A stretch of 64,000 nt of DNA from Dickeya fangzhongdai. Lineage in GTDB: Bacteria > Pseudomonadota > Gammaproteobacteria > Enterobacterales > Enterobacteriaceae. This document shows, in pieces, positions 33,905-43,673 of the stretch (position 1 is its first letter; each line of letters starts with the position of its first letter). The stretch is from assembly GCF_002812485.1 (NCBI RefSeq), contig NZ_CP025003.1, positions 3,968,001-4,032,000 of the forward strand, given 5' to 3'. The translations under genes and the position numbers were made by a program. The notes under the pieces are model-generated. The model saw only the letters and a list, made by a program, of their open reading frames with translations, was not told the origin of the DNA and searched no databases.

Positions 33905-34570
33905 ATGCATTACCGCGACCAATCATTAGGCGAACTGGCCATCACCATCCCTCGCGCCACCGCGCTGTTTCGTGAATTCAACCTCGATTTCTGCTGTGGC
34001 GGCAAACAGACGCTGCTGCGCGCCGCCAGCAAACAGGCGTTGGATATCGAGATACTGGAATCGCGTCTGGCCGATCTGGCGGCGCAGCCGTCAACGGAAA
34101 AAGACTGGCAGCAGGCCTCGTTGAGCGAGATGATCCAACACATCATCAGCCGTTTCCACGATCGTCACCGTGAGCAGTTGCCGGAACTGATCCACATGGC
34201 CGAAAAAGTGGAACGCGTGCACCACGACAAACCGGCCTGCCCGCACGGACTGACCAATCAACTGATGCTGATTCACGACGATCTGGCGCAACACATGATG
34301 AAAGAAGAACGGATCCTGTTCCCGATGATTCAGTCCGGTATGGGCGCGCAAGCCGGCGGACCGATTTCGATGATGGAACACGAACATGATGACGCCGGTC
34401 AGCAACTGGAAGTGGTCAAAACGATCACCAACAACGTTACGCCGCCCGCTAATGCCTGCACCACCTGGCGGGCGCTGTATACCGGCATCAACGAGTTTAT
34501 CGACGACCTGATGGAGCACATCCATCTGGAAAATAACCAGCTGTTCCCACGGGCACTGCGGGGCGAGTAA
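33905..34570 (+). CDS. ytfE: Iron-sulfur cluster repair di-iron protein YtfE
   Basis: 221 residues, the E. coli YtfE/RIC length. The N-terminal ScdA-type domain (about 1-60) carries [10 protein letters not shown]. The C-terminal hemerythrin-like domain supplies the di-iron ligands from HDRHREQL, the CPHG region, [19 protein letters not shown] and [11 protein letters not shown]. The protein repairs iron-sulfur clusters damaged by nitric oxide and other stress. An NsrR operator directly upstream predicts NO-dependent derepression. Confidence 0.95.
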   Translation: MHYRDQSLGELAITIPRATALFREFNLDFCCGGKQTLLRAASKQALDIEILESRLADLAAQPSTEKDWQQASLSEMIQHIISRFHDRHREQLPELIHMAEKVERVHHDKPACPHGLTNQLMLIHDDLAQHMMKEERILFPMIQSGMGAQAGGPISMMEHEHDDAGQQLEVVKTITNNVTPPANACTTWRALYTGINEFIDDLMEHIHLENNQLFPRALRGE

Positions 34571-34618
34571 TTGGCGTTATCCGTCAGCGCCTATCCATCA
34601 CACCGCGCCCGCCGCCAT

Positions 34619-34650
34619 AAAAAAACCGCGCCGTTTTAGCGCGGTTTTTG
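34619..34650. terminator. Bidirectional terminator between ytfE and the DUF2502 gene
   Basis: aaaaaccgcgc (34621-34631) and gcgcggttttt (34639-34649) form a perfect 11-bp stem with A and T runs on either side. The flanking genes converge. Confidence 0.9.
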
Positions 34651-34674
34651 TCTTTTCGTTATCGGCCGCCCGGC

Positions 34675-35031
34675 TTACCAGCGCGGGCCGCCGCCATGAT
34701 GGCCCCAGCCGCCCCACCCCGGGCCAGGCCCCGGACCGCGTGGTCCGGCAGGGACAACGTAAACCGGTTGCGGGCGTTCAATCACCACAACGCGTGGCGG
34801 GGGTGGCGGTGCGTAGTAATAAACCTGGCGGGCATGATGGTGCCGACGCTCATACCAGCTGTCGGGATCGCACCAACGATTGCCGTCCCAGTAATAGCCA
34901 CGATCGTCACGATCGCCGATGTGAAGATACACACCCGGCAGCGCCAGACTCAGGCTGTCGGCCTGTGCGGCGGGCATCGCCGACAACAGTACACCCGTCA
35001 TAATGGCACCTAATAAAAGTGGCTTAATCAT
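34675..35031 (-). CDS. DUF2502 (YpeC-like) secreted small protein
   Basis: 118 residues. A signal peptide (about 1-24, cleaved after AQA) is followed by LPGVYLHIGDRDDRGYYWDG, the core of the DUF2502/YpeC family, then a His/Tyr segment and a Pro/Gly-rich tail (about 75-118). Function unknown; the composition suggests an extended periplasmic protein. An upstream start is open 14 codons further, but the ATG at 35031 has AGAGG before it and begins the signal peptide cleanly. Confidence 0.8.
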   Translation of the reverse strand: MIKPLLLGAIMTGVLLSAMPAAQADSLSLALPGVYLHIGDRDDRGYYWDGNRWCDPDSWYERRHHHARQVYYYAPPPPPRVVVIERPQPVYVVPAGPRGPGPGPGWGGWGHHGGGPRW

Positions 35032-35285
35032 AATGCTAACCTCTGCTTCACCGCGATGCGGCGGATGACTCACTTATACGGCGCGCCGCCATGAGCCGCT
35101 ATCAGAAAATGGCTAAATATTAATACCTTCAGGAAAGCAATTCAGGTTTGGCGCCGCTTATCGACGTCAGCATAACGAGGCAATCGTCAGGCCGCCTTTA
35201 CGAGGTGTATCGACGGGTTACACGACACGGAATCAGCAGGGATGAAAGCAATGAGGCCGCTGCGGCTAACGCCATGATAGGTCAG

Positions 35286-35320
35286 AGAAAAGCATGCCGG
35301 GTCGCGACGTCCCCGGCAGA
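35286..35320 (-). terminator. Terminator of fklB
   Basis: On the minus strand tgccggg and cccggca form the stem, with a loop containing the palindrome gtcgcgac, followed by tgcttttctc. It begins 8 bp after the fklB stop codon. Confidence 0.6.
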
Positions 35321-35325
35321 GAAAC

Positions 35326-35946
35326 TTACAGGATTTCCAGCAGTTCCACTTCAAAAATCAGCGTGCTGAACGGCGGGATGGACGCACCCGCGCCACGTTC
35401 GCCATACGCCAGATTCTGAGGAATATAGAGTTCCCACTTCGAACCGACCGGCATCAGCGTCAACGCTTCGATCCAGCCAGGAATCACGCCGCTAACCGGG
35501 AATTCCGCCGGCTGGCCGCGCTGCACCGAGCTGTCGAACACGGTGCCGTCAATCAGGCGGCCGGTGTAGTGAACCCGCACCCGATCCTGACGCGCCGGGA
35601 TAGCGCCTTCGCCCTGCGTCAGTACACGGAACTGCAGGCCGGTCTCGGTGCTGCTGACGCCGTCTTTGCCAGCGTTGGCTTCCAGAAAGCGCTGGCCTTC
35701 CGCCGCCTGCTCACGCTGACGCTCACGACGCACCGCATCCGCCCGCTCATGCACTTCACGCAACGCGCGATGTACCACATCAACCGGCACCACAGGCGCT
35801 TTTCCTTCCAGCGCATCGCACAGACCCGCTACCAGCGCATCGGGGATCAACCCCTCCAGACCAGATTCCTGCAGTTGTTGACCAATCTGCAGGCCAATGC
35901 CGTAGCTTGCCTGCGCTTCGACGCTGTCATAAGAAGGCGTTGTCAT
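35326..35946 (-). CDS. fklB: FKBP-type peptidyl-prolyl cis-trans isomerase FklB
   Basis: 206 residues, equal to E. coli FklB (FKBP22). A helical dimerisation domain (about 1-95) begins [19 protein letters not shown]. The FKBP domain (about 110-206) contains [27 protein letters not shown] and [21 protein letters not shown]. It catalyses proline isomerisation during protein folding. The frame is open 13 codons upstream, but the ATG at 35946 matches the family start. Confidence 0.96.
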   Translation of the reverse strand: MTTPSYDSVEAQASYGIGLQIGQQLQESGLEGLIPDALVAGLCDALEGKAPVVPVDVVHRALREVHERADAVRRERQREQAAEGQRFLEANAGKDGVSSTETGLQFRVLTQGEGAIPARQDRVRVHYTGRLIDGTVFDSSVQRGQPAEFPVSGVIPGWIEALTLMPVGSKWELYIPQNLAYGERGAGASIPPFSTLIFEVELLEIL

Positions 35947-36171
35947 GAATGTTCCTTTAATCTGTAAAATACGAAAGCGCAGCATAGCAGCGAGTCGGTT
36001 GAGGGTAAAACGTTCTGTCGCGATCTCGCCGTGTTGCCGGCCGGCACAGCGTCAAACCGCTCATGTTTGCGGCGTCGGAACCCAATGACGATGACCTTAA
36101 CTGGTTATCTGTCCTTGATTACCGATATAATTAAGCTGTTTCACCTTTATACGGTTCTAAGAGAGGTCACC

Positions 36172-36879
36172 ATGGGCAGAATCGCGCCCAGGAGAAAGCA
36201 ATCCACCTGGAATCACCTGACGCTATGGCAATCCTGCCAGAATTGGCTGGCCCAATGGCGTCGACGCAAGGAAATTCCCGGTGAACCGGAAGAAAGCGCA
36301 GACGAGACGGAGACGGTTACCCCGGACCCCGCTCCACGCCGCAGACATCGCAGACAGCAACCCTGGCTGCGAACGCTTTGGCATCTGCCGGATGATTTCA
36401 GCTGGATGGAACCGCTGCCCTATTTTCACCGTCGTTGTATTTTGATTTTGCTGTGTTTGCTGTTGCTGGTGCTGCTGTGGCCGGTGTCCCCCCCAGCCCC
36501 CGCGCCTTCCCGTCAGGTGGACGTGCCGCTCAGCTCGCAGACCGCGCCTATACAGGCGCAATTGGTGGCTCCTGCAGCCACCGCCAGCCAGACGCCGCGC
36601 CCGGCGACGTCTGGCGCCACCTGGCAATCCTATCAGATCGCGTCCGGCCAGACGCTGGCCCAGCTGTTTCGCGACAACAACCTTCCCGTCAACGATGTCT
36701 TCGCCATGGCGCAGGTGGAGGGGCAAAGCAAGCCGCTCAGCAATCTGCGGACCGGGCAGAAAGTCCAGCTGCAGCTCAATACGCAAGGAATGGTGAGCCA
36801 GCTTGAGATCGACACCCCGGACGGTCAGCAGGTGCAGTTCGTTCGCCAGCAGGACGGTTCCTTCATTCGCGTTCGCTAA
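36172..36879 (+). CDS. ytfB: OapA-family cell division/envelope protein YtfB
   Basis: 235 residues. A basic cytoplasmic N-terminus (about 1-88, with an RRRHRRQQP cluster), one membrane helix (about 90-110), a Pro/Gln-rich periplasmic linker and a C-terminal LysM-like opacity-associated-protein domain (about 148-235: WQSYQIASGQTLAQLFRDN, DVFAMAQVEGQSKPLSNL). E. coli YtfB localises to the septum and binds glycans. The cytoplasmic part is longer than in E. coli (212 residues in total). A C7 run at 36488-36494 in the linker is a potential slippage site. The ATG follows GAGAGG. Its 3' end overlaps the convergent DUF488 gene by 17 bp. Confidence 0.88.
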   Translation: MGRIAPRRKQSTWNHLTLWQSCQNWLAQWRRRKEIPGEPEESADETETVTPDPAPRRRHRRQQPWLRTLWHLPDDFSWMEPLPYFHRRCILILLCLLLLVLLWPVSPPAPAPSRQVDVPLSSQTAPIQAQLVAPAATASQTPRPATSGATWQSYQIASGQTLAQLFRDNNLPVNDVFAMAQVEGQSKPLSNLRTGQKVQLQLNTQGMVSQLEIDTPDGQQVQFVRQQDGSFIRVR

Positions 36880-37237
36880 GCGCAGCCTGTTCTATCAAAA
36901 AATCACGCAACACCACCGCATGATTCCGTTCCGTATCCCGGCTGCCATACAGCAGGGTTATCGGCTGCGACTGACGCAATAACGCCGCCAGCGGCTGCCA
37001 CGCAGTGTGCTGACTCAGCTCCGCGCGGTACATCCCGACGAATGTTTCCCACTCTACTGGGTTAGCATGATACCAGCGGCGCAATTCATGACTGGGTGCG
37101 ACGTCTTTAAGCCAGACGACGTCGGGTAGACGGATTTTGGCGATGCCGCGCGGCCACAGCCGATCGACCAGAAACGTGGGGGAAGAAAAAGGAGGCTGCG
37201 CATCATAGACACGCATCAATTGGACCAGCTCGCTCAT
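36863..37237 (-). CDS. DUF488 (YeaO-like) family protein
   Basis: 124 residues with the DUF488 signature: VDRLWPRGIAK, WLKDVAPSHELRRWYHA, the TLLYGSRDTERNHAVVL segment and a C-terminal helix. The family is small, cytosolic and of unknown activity, sometimes called uroporphyrin-III methyltransferase-like without proof. It is convergent with ytfB and overlaps it by 17 bp, so no separate terminator lies between them. Confidence 0.85.
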   Translation of the reverse strand: MSELVQLMRVYDAQPPFSSPTFLVDRLWPRGIAKIRLPDVVWLKDVAPSHELRRWYHANPVEWETFVGMYRAELSQHTAWQPLAALLRQSQPITLLYGSRDTERNHAVVLRDFLIEQAALSERE

Positions 37238-37299
37238 CTCGTATGTCGTTCAGTGATACACACGTTGATGATAGGCCGCTTTGACCGACTTACCAATGC

Positions 37300-37327
37300 A
37301 AAACGCTGGCACAAGGCCAGCGTTTTA
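37300..37327 (-). terminator. Terminator of the rpsF-priB-rpsR-rplI operon
   Basis: aaaacgctggc (37300-37310) and gccagcgtttt (37316-37326) form a perfect 11-bp stem with a 5-base loop, 27 bp after the rplI stop on the minus strand. Confidence 0.85.
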
Positions 37328-37353
37328 CCTGTTGTGGTCAACCGAAGTAAAAA

Positions 37354-37815
<462 letters not shown>

Positions 37816-37844
37816 TCAAAGTCTCGTTAATGGACAGTGGCCGA

Positions 37845-38397
<553 letters not shown>

Positions 38398-38402
38398 AAC
38401 AA

Positions 38403-38813
<411 letters not shown>

Positions 38814-38816
38814 TTA

Positions 38817-38882
38817 TTCAGCCTCCTGTCAGGGTCAGCCGCGGCCCATGGAAGCAAGGAACGTGTTGTGTGTACGGCTGAA
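38817..38882 (-). ncRNA. Candidate S6:S18 autoregulatory mRNA leader
   Basis: In the rpsF 5' leader, TTCAGCC and GGCTGAA (38876-38882 and 38817-38823) can form a closing 7-bp stem around a GC-rich inner region with CCG. The S6:S18 complex is known to bind a structured leader of this operon in many bacteria. The assignment rests on position and the closing stem only. Confidence 0.45.
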
Positions 38883-38895
38883 AAAATGACGCGCA

Positions 38896-38924
38896 ATTGT
38901 ACTGACTGCCACGCGGGAAAACAA
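38896..38924 (-). promoter_or_regulatory. Promoter of the rpsF operon
   Basis: On the minus strand TTGTTT, 17 bases, then TACAAT: each hexamer has two or fewer mismatches to the sigma-70 consensus and spacing is optimal. It is about 100 bp before rpsF. Confidence 0.7.
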
Positions 38925-39002
38925 GCCATATCGCTGATTTCCATCATGAGGGGGCTGGGTCAGGAGAAATAGCCCGCCGCTGGCGGGCCATAGACGGGTA
39001 AA

Positions 39003-39752
39003 TCAAAGCGAGCGCGAGAAGAAATCCGCGCCGGCCTGCAGGGCGGTCGGGGTGATCTTGTGGCCGATGCCGGCCTCGGTCAGGTAAGTCAGATGCTGGT
39101 GGGACTGGCGAGCGGTTAACTCCCGGTACAGCCGTTCGCTCTCCTGCGCCGGCACCAGCTCATCCGCCAGACCGTGCCAGAGCAGCAGCGGCCGGTCGGA
39201 AACCTTGTCCAGTTGATGACGCACATCAAAGGGCGCGACGCGATCAGCCAGCGCCTGCAACTGCGCCTGCGCGCCCGGCTCTTCCGGCGCGACCGGCGGA
39301 AACAGCGTCTGCGACAGCGATGAAAAGTATCCGGAGCCCATAAAACAGGCCACAGCCCGCAGCCAGGGATATTGCGTCATCGCAGCCAGCGCGGTCATTC
39401 CCCCCATTGATGCGCCGCAAATCCCGACCCGATCCCCGTCAATCAGCCCCTGCTCCCGACACCAGTCCAGATGGAGCGGCAATTCACTGACATTATTCAG
39501 GAAAATATCCCAGAAACAGCGCCAGCGACGCGCTTCATCGCCGTCAAACCGCGCGCCATGCATCAACGCATCCGGCGCGATGACGCGGAACCCGGCCTTC
39601 GCCAGCGCGTAGGCAAAATACGCGTAGACTTCCTTCGACGAGGTATAGCCATGAAAGAAGAAAATGGTTGGCAACGGCCGCGTTCGGCTGCCGGATGGAA
39701 AGGCATGCAACACCTCTATCCCTGAAACATTCTCACTTCCCATTTCTACCAT
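39003..39752 (-). CDS. yjfP: Alpha/beta-hydrolase esterase YjfP
   Basis: 249 residues, the length of E. coli YjfP. An alpha/beta-hydrolase with the HGYTSS oxyanion segment near the N-terminus, the nucleophile Ser in GASMGGMTAL (near residue 118), the acid in LLLWHGLADELVP and the His in GIGHKITP. E. coli YjfP has carboxylesterase activity on short esters. The natural substrate is unknown. I chose the ATG at 39752 (GGAGG five bases upstream) over 39764, whose ribosome site would be too close. Confidence 0.88.
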   Translation of the reverse strand: MVEMGSENVSGIEVLHAFPSGSRTRPLPTIFFFHGYTSSKEVYAYFAYALAKAGFRVIAPDALMHGARFDGDEARRWRCFWDIFLNNVSELPLHLDWCREQGLIDGDRVGICGASMGGMTALAAMTQYPWLRAVACFMGSGYFSSLSQTLFPPVAPEEPGAQAQLQALADRVAPFDVRHQLDKVSDRPLLLWHGLADELVPAQESERLYRELTARQSHQHLTYLTEAGIGHKITPTALQAGADFFSRSL

Positions 39753-39865
39753 CCTTGCCTCCATTCCTTCGTTGATTGACAGGTAAAACCGTAAAAAACG
39801 CCTACAATTATTCTGTATATCATTTAACCATCAACAACAATCGACACATAGAAAAATAGATCGCA

Positions 39866-39879
39866 ATGATCTTGATCAA
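39866..39879. promoter_or_regulatory. Candidate FNR box
   Basis: ATGAT, four bases, ATCAA: nine of ten matches to TTGAT-N4-ATCAA. It is 27 bp upstream of the FliA -35 element of the following chemoreceptor gene and about 115 bp from the yjfP start. Confidence 0.4.
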
Positions 39880-39905
39880 ATTAGTTACAAAAGCACCAGT
39901 TAGTG

Positions 39906-39932
39906 TAAAATTTCGCACTTTTTTGCCGTTAA
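39906..39932 (+). promoter_or_regulatory. FliA (sigma-28) promoter of the Cache-domain chemoreceptor
   Basis: TAAAATTT, 11 bases, then GCCGTTAA: 14 of 16 consensus bases with exact spacing. It lies 46 bp before the start codon at 39979. Confidence 0.8.
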
Positions 39933-39978
39933 CGGCATTAACCACCCCTAATAACGTCTCACAATAAAGAGAATTATC

Positions 39979-41919
39979 ATGCAGCTTGCTTTTAGACGCT
40001 GGAGCCTCGGTGTCAAACTTTCAGTTATCGCCTCCCTGAGTGTGGCCGTGCTGTTTATCGCATTCAGCCTCAGCCTGACACGTTCGGCCGGTGAAAAACT
40101 GGAATCATTGACAATGCATGACATGGAAAGTCAGGTTACGGGTATTACAGATATGATAGCCATGTACGACACCAGCCTGCAGGCCAGCGTCGACAGCTAT
40201 ACCAATCTGTTTGCCAGCTTTCTTCCTTCTCGTTTTACCGTGGACAATCAGGCGCGTCTGCCCATCAGCGGCACGACCGCGCCGACCCTGAAATCCGGCG
40301 ATACCGTCCTCAACATGAACACCGCCGTCACCGACGACTTTCTCAACCGTACCGGCGCTATTTCCACCATTTTCGTGCGCGACGGCGACGACTTCGTGCG
40401 TATCACCACCTCGCTGAAAAAGGAAGACGGCTCGCGCGCCATCGGCACCAAACTGGATCGCGCCAGCCCGGCATTCGCGCCCGTCTCCGGCAACAAGTCC
40501 TTCAGCGGCCTGGCGGTACTGTTCGGCAAGCAATATATCACCCAGTACAAACCGGTCACCGACGCCAGCGGCAGCGTGATCGCCATTTTGTTCGTGGGGA
40601 TTGATATCAGCAAAGAATTTGCCCAGATGCAAAAACGCATTCTGGATAAGCGTATCGGCGATACCGGCCACTTTATCGTGCTCAGCAAGGCAGGCGCGAC
40701 GGCCGGCACCTATCTGGTGCACCCGTCGCTGGCCGGGCAAAAACCGGACTGGTCTGGCGATGCTCTGCAGCAGGTGCTGAAAAACGACGGCGGCAGGCTG
40801 GAATACGCTGATAACAGCCTGAGCGGCGATGACCGTACCCAGGTGATGGTATATCGCAGCGTGCCGCAGTGGAAATGGGTCGTCATCGGCACCATCAGCA
40901 AGGCCAGCCTGCTGGCGGAAATCAACACGATCCGCAATCTGTTTCTGGGCGGCGGCATCGCGCTGGTGGTGCTGTTCGCCGTGTTCTTTGTCTACCTTAC
41001 CCGTCGCTGGCTGAGCCGGCCGCTGGAGGAAGTGGTTAAAGTGGCGGAGCAGTTCGCGGCCGGTAACCTGCAGGCGACGCTGACCACCGACAGCCAGGAT
41101 GAAGTCGGCCGTCTGGTGGACGCCATCAACGGTATGGGCCACGGCCTGACCCGCCTGGTGTCTCAGGTGCGCGACGCCGCGGAAGAGATCGCCGCCGGTA
41201 CTGACGCGCTGGCCGAAGACAGCGGCAACATCAGCGAGCAGATTTCCCGTCAGGCCAGCAGCGTGGAAGAAACCTCGGCCACGATGGAACAGTTGTCCTC
41301 GACGGTGAAACAGAATGCCGACAACGTCTCCGCCGCTAAAGGGCTGGCGGCGGAAAGCGCCAGCGCCGCGCAGAACGGCAGCATCACGGTGACGGACTCG
41401 GTGGAAACCATGAGCGAAATCAAACGCTCGTCGCAGAAGATCGCCGACATTACCACCACCATCCAGTCGATCGCCTTCCAGACCAATATTCTGGCGCTCA
41501 ACGCGGCGGTGGAAGCCTCACGCGCCGGCGAGCACGGCAAGGGCTTCGCCGTGGTTGCCGCCGAAGTGCGTTCGCTGGCCCAACGCAGCTCTTCAGCGGT
41601 GAAGGAAATCGAAGCGCTGATTGCCGAATCGCTGCATCAAATCGAAACCGGCTACCGTTTCTCGGAAAAAACCCGTTCGGTGATGGACGATCTGCTGCAT
41701 CGCATCCAGCAGGTCAGCACTATCGTCAACGACATTGATATCGCCTCGCGCGAGCAGTCGCTGGGCATTGAACAGGTTAACGTGGCCATCAACCAGATTG
41801 GGCAGGCCATCAACCAGAACGCTTCGCTGGTGCAGAATTCGGAAAGCACCGCGCAGGGACTACGCGAAAAAGGCCATCATCTGAGCGATGTGGTCAGCGT
41901 GTTCCGCATCCACTCCTGA
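39979..41919 (+). CDS. Methyl-accepting chemotaxis protein with Cache sensor
   Basis: 646 residues. First membrane helix (about 14-34), a periplasmic Cache3/Cache2-type sensor (about 35-310) with the family signature [30 protein letters not shown] and [13 protein letters not shown], a second membrane helix (about 315-335), HAMP (about 336-390) and the signalling domain with [20 protein letters not shown]. Such sensors bind small metabolites, often organic acids; the ligand here cannot be read from the sequence. The end (SVFRIHS) has no NWETF tether. The start follows a GAGAA ribosome site. Expression with flagella is predicted from the FliA promoter. Confidence 0.93.
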   Translation: MQLAFRRWSLGVKLSVIASLSVAVLFIAFSLSLTRSAGEKLESLTMHDMESQVTGITDMIAMYDTSLQASVDSYTNLFASFLPSRFTVDNQARLPISGTTAPTLKSGDTVLNMNTAVTDDFLNRTGAISTIFVRDGDDFVRITTSLKKEDGSRAIGTKLDRASPAFAPVSGNKSFSGLAVLFGKQYITQYKPVTDASGSVIAILFVGIDISKEFAQMQKRILDKRIGDTGHFIVLSKAGATAGTYLVHPSLAGQKPDWSGDALQQVLKNDGGRLEYADNSLSGDDRTQVMVYRSVPQWKWVVIGTISKASLLAEINTIRNLFLGGGIALVVLFAVFFVYLTRRWLSRPLEEVVKVAEQFAAGNLQATLTTDSQDEVGRLVDAINGMGHGLTRLVSQVRDAAEEIAAGTDALAEDSGNISEQISRQASSVEETSATMEQLSSTVKQNADNVSAAKGLAAESASAAQNGSITVTDSVETMSEIKRSSQKIADITTTIQSIAFQTNILALNAAVEASRAGEHGKGFAVVAAEVRSLAQRSSSAVKEIEALIAESLHQIETGYRFSEKTRSVMDDLLHRIQQVSTIVNDIDIASREQSLGIEQVNVAINQIGQAINQNASLVQNSESTAQGLREKGHHLSDVVSVFRIHS

Positions 41920-41930
41920 TCGCTTCATTA

Positions 41931-41953
41931 CCTCTGCCGGCTACCGGCAGAGG
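41931..41953 (+). terminator. Hairpin after the Cache-domain chemoreceptor
   Basis: cctctgccgg and ccggcagagg form a perfect 10-bp stem around CTA, 12 bp after the stop codon. The T run is missing, so termination strength is uncertain. Confidence 0.5.
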
Positions 41954-42057
41954 TCCGCTTAGGCGGGTTATCCTCCGTTACACGCCGGCGGTATCCCTGT
42001 CTGCCTCAAGGGGTTACACTATATCCACCCAGTACCGGACTGACCGGAACACCACCA

Positions 42058-42423
42058 ATGACACGCCCATCATGGCTATTCAGCGTTACGCCGTTGAACC
42101 GAGTGTTGCTGAGCACCCTGTTGTCGATGCTGATCAGCGGTTGCACGTTGCTGGCCGGTAAGCCGGTCCCGCCGCCGCCGCCCGCGGAACAGGCGGCCGA
42201 AATATCCAGAGAACAGAGCTATCTGCTGGAAAAAACCGGTTCAGTTTCGGTCGATGTACGCGGCAGTCTGGATGATGCGGTACGGGAAATACAGCGTCAG
42301 GCCAACGCTCGCGGCATGCCTTACTACCGGGTGGTCAGCCTGACGGAAAACGAACATGTGCGACGGGATAGCTGGCACGGCTATGCAATCTTCTACCGCC
42401 CGCCTGCCGCCGCCCGCCCCTGA
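42058..42423 (+). CDS. bsmA: BsmA (YjfO) biofilm peroxide-resistance lipoprotein
   Basis: 121 residues. A lipoprotein signal with lipobox LISGC (Cys near 29), a Pro-rich stretch and a DUF1471 domain (about 50-118: TGSVSVDVRGSLDDAVREIQ, MPYYRVVSL). In E. coli BsmA contributes to biofilm peroxide tolerance. It lies between yjfP and rlmB, near its E. coli neighbourhood. Confidence 0.85.
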   Translation: MTRPSWLFSVTPLNRVLLSTLLSMLISGCTLLAGKPVPPPPPAEQAAEISREQSYLLEKTGSVSVDVRGSLDDAVREIQRQANARGMPYYRVVSLTENEHVRRDSWHGYAIFYRPPAAARP

Positions 42424-42468
42424 ACCAACCAGGCCAATCAGCGCCCCAAAAAGATTGAGAGGATAAGG

Positions 42469-42744
42469 ATGAAAACAAAGATTGCCGCCATCGCCCTGTT
42501 ACTGCTGACAACCGGCGTTAGCGGCGTGGCTGCGGCCTCGGAATACCCGTGCCGCAGCCCGGAATGGAATGTCTGGGTTGAAATGCAGGTGAATACCCGC
42601 GGACAGTTGGGCGATGTGGAAGTCGGTTCGCTGGTGTGGCAGCAGGCGGTAGAAAGCCGACTGCCTGCGACCTCCTGGCCATCGCGCAATTCCGTGCTGT
42701 GGTGCGCGGCCGTAGAACAGAAACTCGCCAGCCTGAAAAAATAA
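42469..42744 (+). CDS. Small secreted protein of unknown function
   Basis: 91 residues. A clear signal peptide (KTKIAAIALLLLTTGVSGVAAA) is followed by a short mature domain of about 68 residues with two cysteines (PCRSPEWN and LWCAAV) that could form a disulfide. The segment EMQVNTRGQLGDVEV recalls the beta-hairpin of TonB C-terminal domains, but the length is too short to claim the family. It follows bsmA by 45 bp and its ATG is preceded by GAGAGGATAAGG, so a bsmA transcript probably includes it. Confidence 0.65.
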   Translation: MKTKIAAIALLLLTTGVSGVAAASEYPCRSPEWNVWVEMQVNTRGQLGDVEVGSLVWQQAVESRLPATSWPSRNSVLWCAAVEQKLASLKK

Positions 42745-42768
42745 CGCCCATCCTGAAGTGGATAGCAA

Positions 42769-42794
42769 CAGGGCAACCTATCGCGGTTGCCCTG
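42769..42794. repeat. Inverted repeat between the small secreted gene and rlmB
   Basis: cagggcaacc and ggttgccctg form a perfect 10-bp stem with a 6-base loop in the convergent gap. Neither side has a T run, so it is a possible weak bidirectional terminator only. Confidence 0.5.
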
Positions 42795-42848
42795 CCTGTC
42801 GGGAATCTTGTCTGACGCCCGTTCTCTTTTAGCGCGCCTGCGCCATGA

Positions 42849-43583
42849 TTACGCCGAGCGCTGACGTACCGCCTCAAACAGGCAGATTCCGGTGGCGACC
42901 GACACGTTCAGCGACGACACGCTGCCCGCCATTGGAATGCTGATCAGTTCATCGCAGTGTTCGCGGGTCAGGCGACGCATCCCTTCCCCTTCCGCACCCA
43001 TCACCAGCGCCAGCGGGCCGGTAAGTTTGCTCTGATACAGGGTGTGGTCCGCTTCGCCCGCCGTACCAACGATCCAGACGTTCTGCTCCTGCAGGAAACG
43101 CAGCGTGCGCGCCAGATTGGTCACACGAATCAGCGGTACGGTTTCCGCCGCGCCGCAGGCGACCTTTTTCGCGGTAGCGTTGAGTTGGGCAGACCGATCG
43201 CGCGGCACAATCACCGCGTGAACGCCCGCCGCATCGGCGCTGCGCAGGCAGGCTCCCAGGTTGTGCGGGTCGGTTACGCCATCCAATACCAGCAGGAACG
43301 GGGTATCCAGCGACGCCAGCAGCCCCGGCAGGTCGTTTTCCTGATACTGACGCCCCTCTTTCACCCGGGCGACAATGCCCTGATGCACCGCGCCTTCCAC
43401 TTTGTCGTCCAGCCACTGGCGGTTAGCGACCTGTACCGTGATGCCGCTGGCTTCCAGCTCGGCGATCAACGGCTGCAGGCGGCGATCCTCACGCCCTTTA
43501 AGGGTGAACACTTCCAGAAAACGTTGGGGGTCTTGCTCCAGCAGCGCTTTCACCGCATGGATGCCGTAAATAATTTCGCTCAT
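42849..43583 (-). CDS. rlmB: 23S rRNA (guanosine-2251-2'-O)-methyltransferase
   Basis: 244 residues. A substrate-binding N-terminal domain (about 1-75) is followed by a SPOUT methyltransferase with motifs [25 protein letters not shown] and the knot [18 protein letters not shown]. It methylates G2251 in the P-loop of 23S rRNA. It lies 90 bp downstream of rnr on the same strand, as in E. coli. Confidence 0.96.
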   Translation of the reverse strand: MSEIIYGIHAVKALLEQDPQRFLEVFTLKGREDRRLQPLIAELEASGITVQVANRQWLDDKVEGAVHQGIVARVKEGRQYQENDLPGLLASLDTPFLLVLDGVTDPHNLGACLRSADAAGVHAVIVPRDRSAQLNATAKKVACGAAETVPLIRVTNLARTLRFLQEQNVWIVGTAGEADHTLYQSKLTGPLALVMGAEGEGMRRLTREHCDELISIPMAGSVSSLNVSVATGICLFEAVRQRSA

Positions 43584-43673
43584 TACAACTCTTCAATAGT
43601 ACGCTTCAAACAGGTTAACGGGGCAGCCGGCCCGGCTGCCCATGATACAGGTGCGATGGTCAGCCGACTTCCG

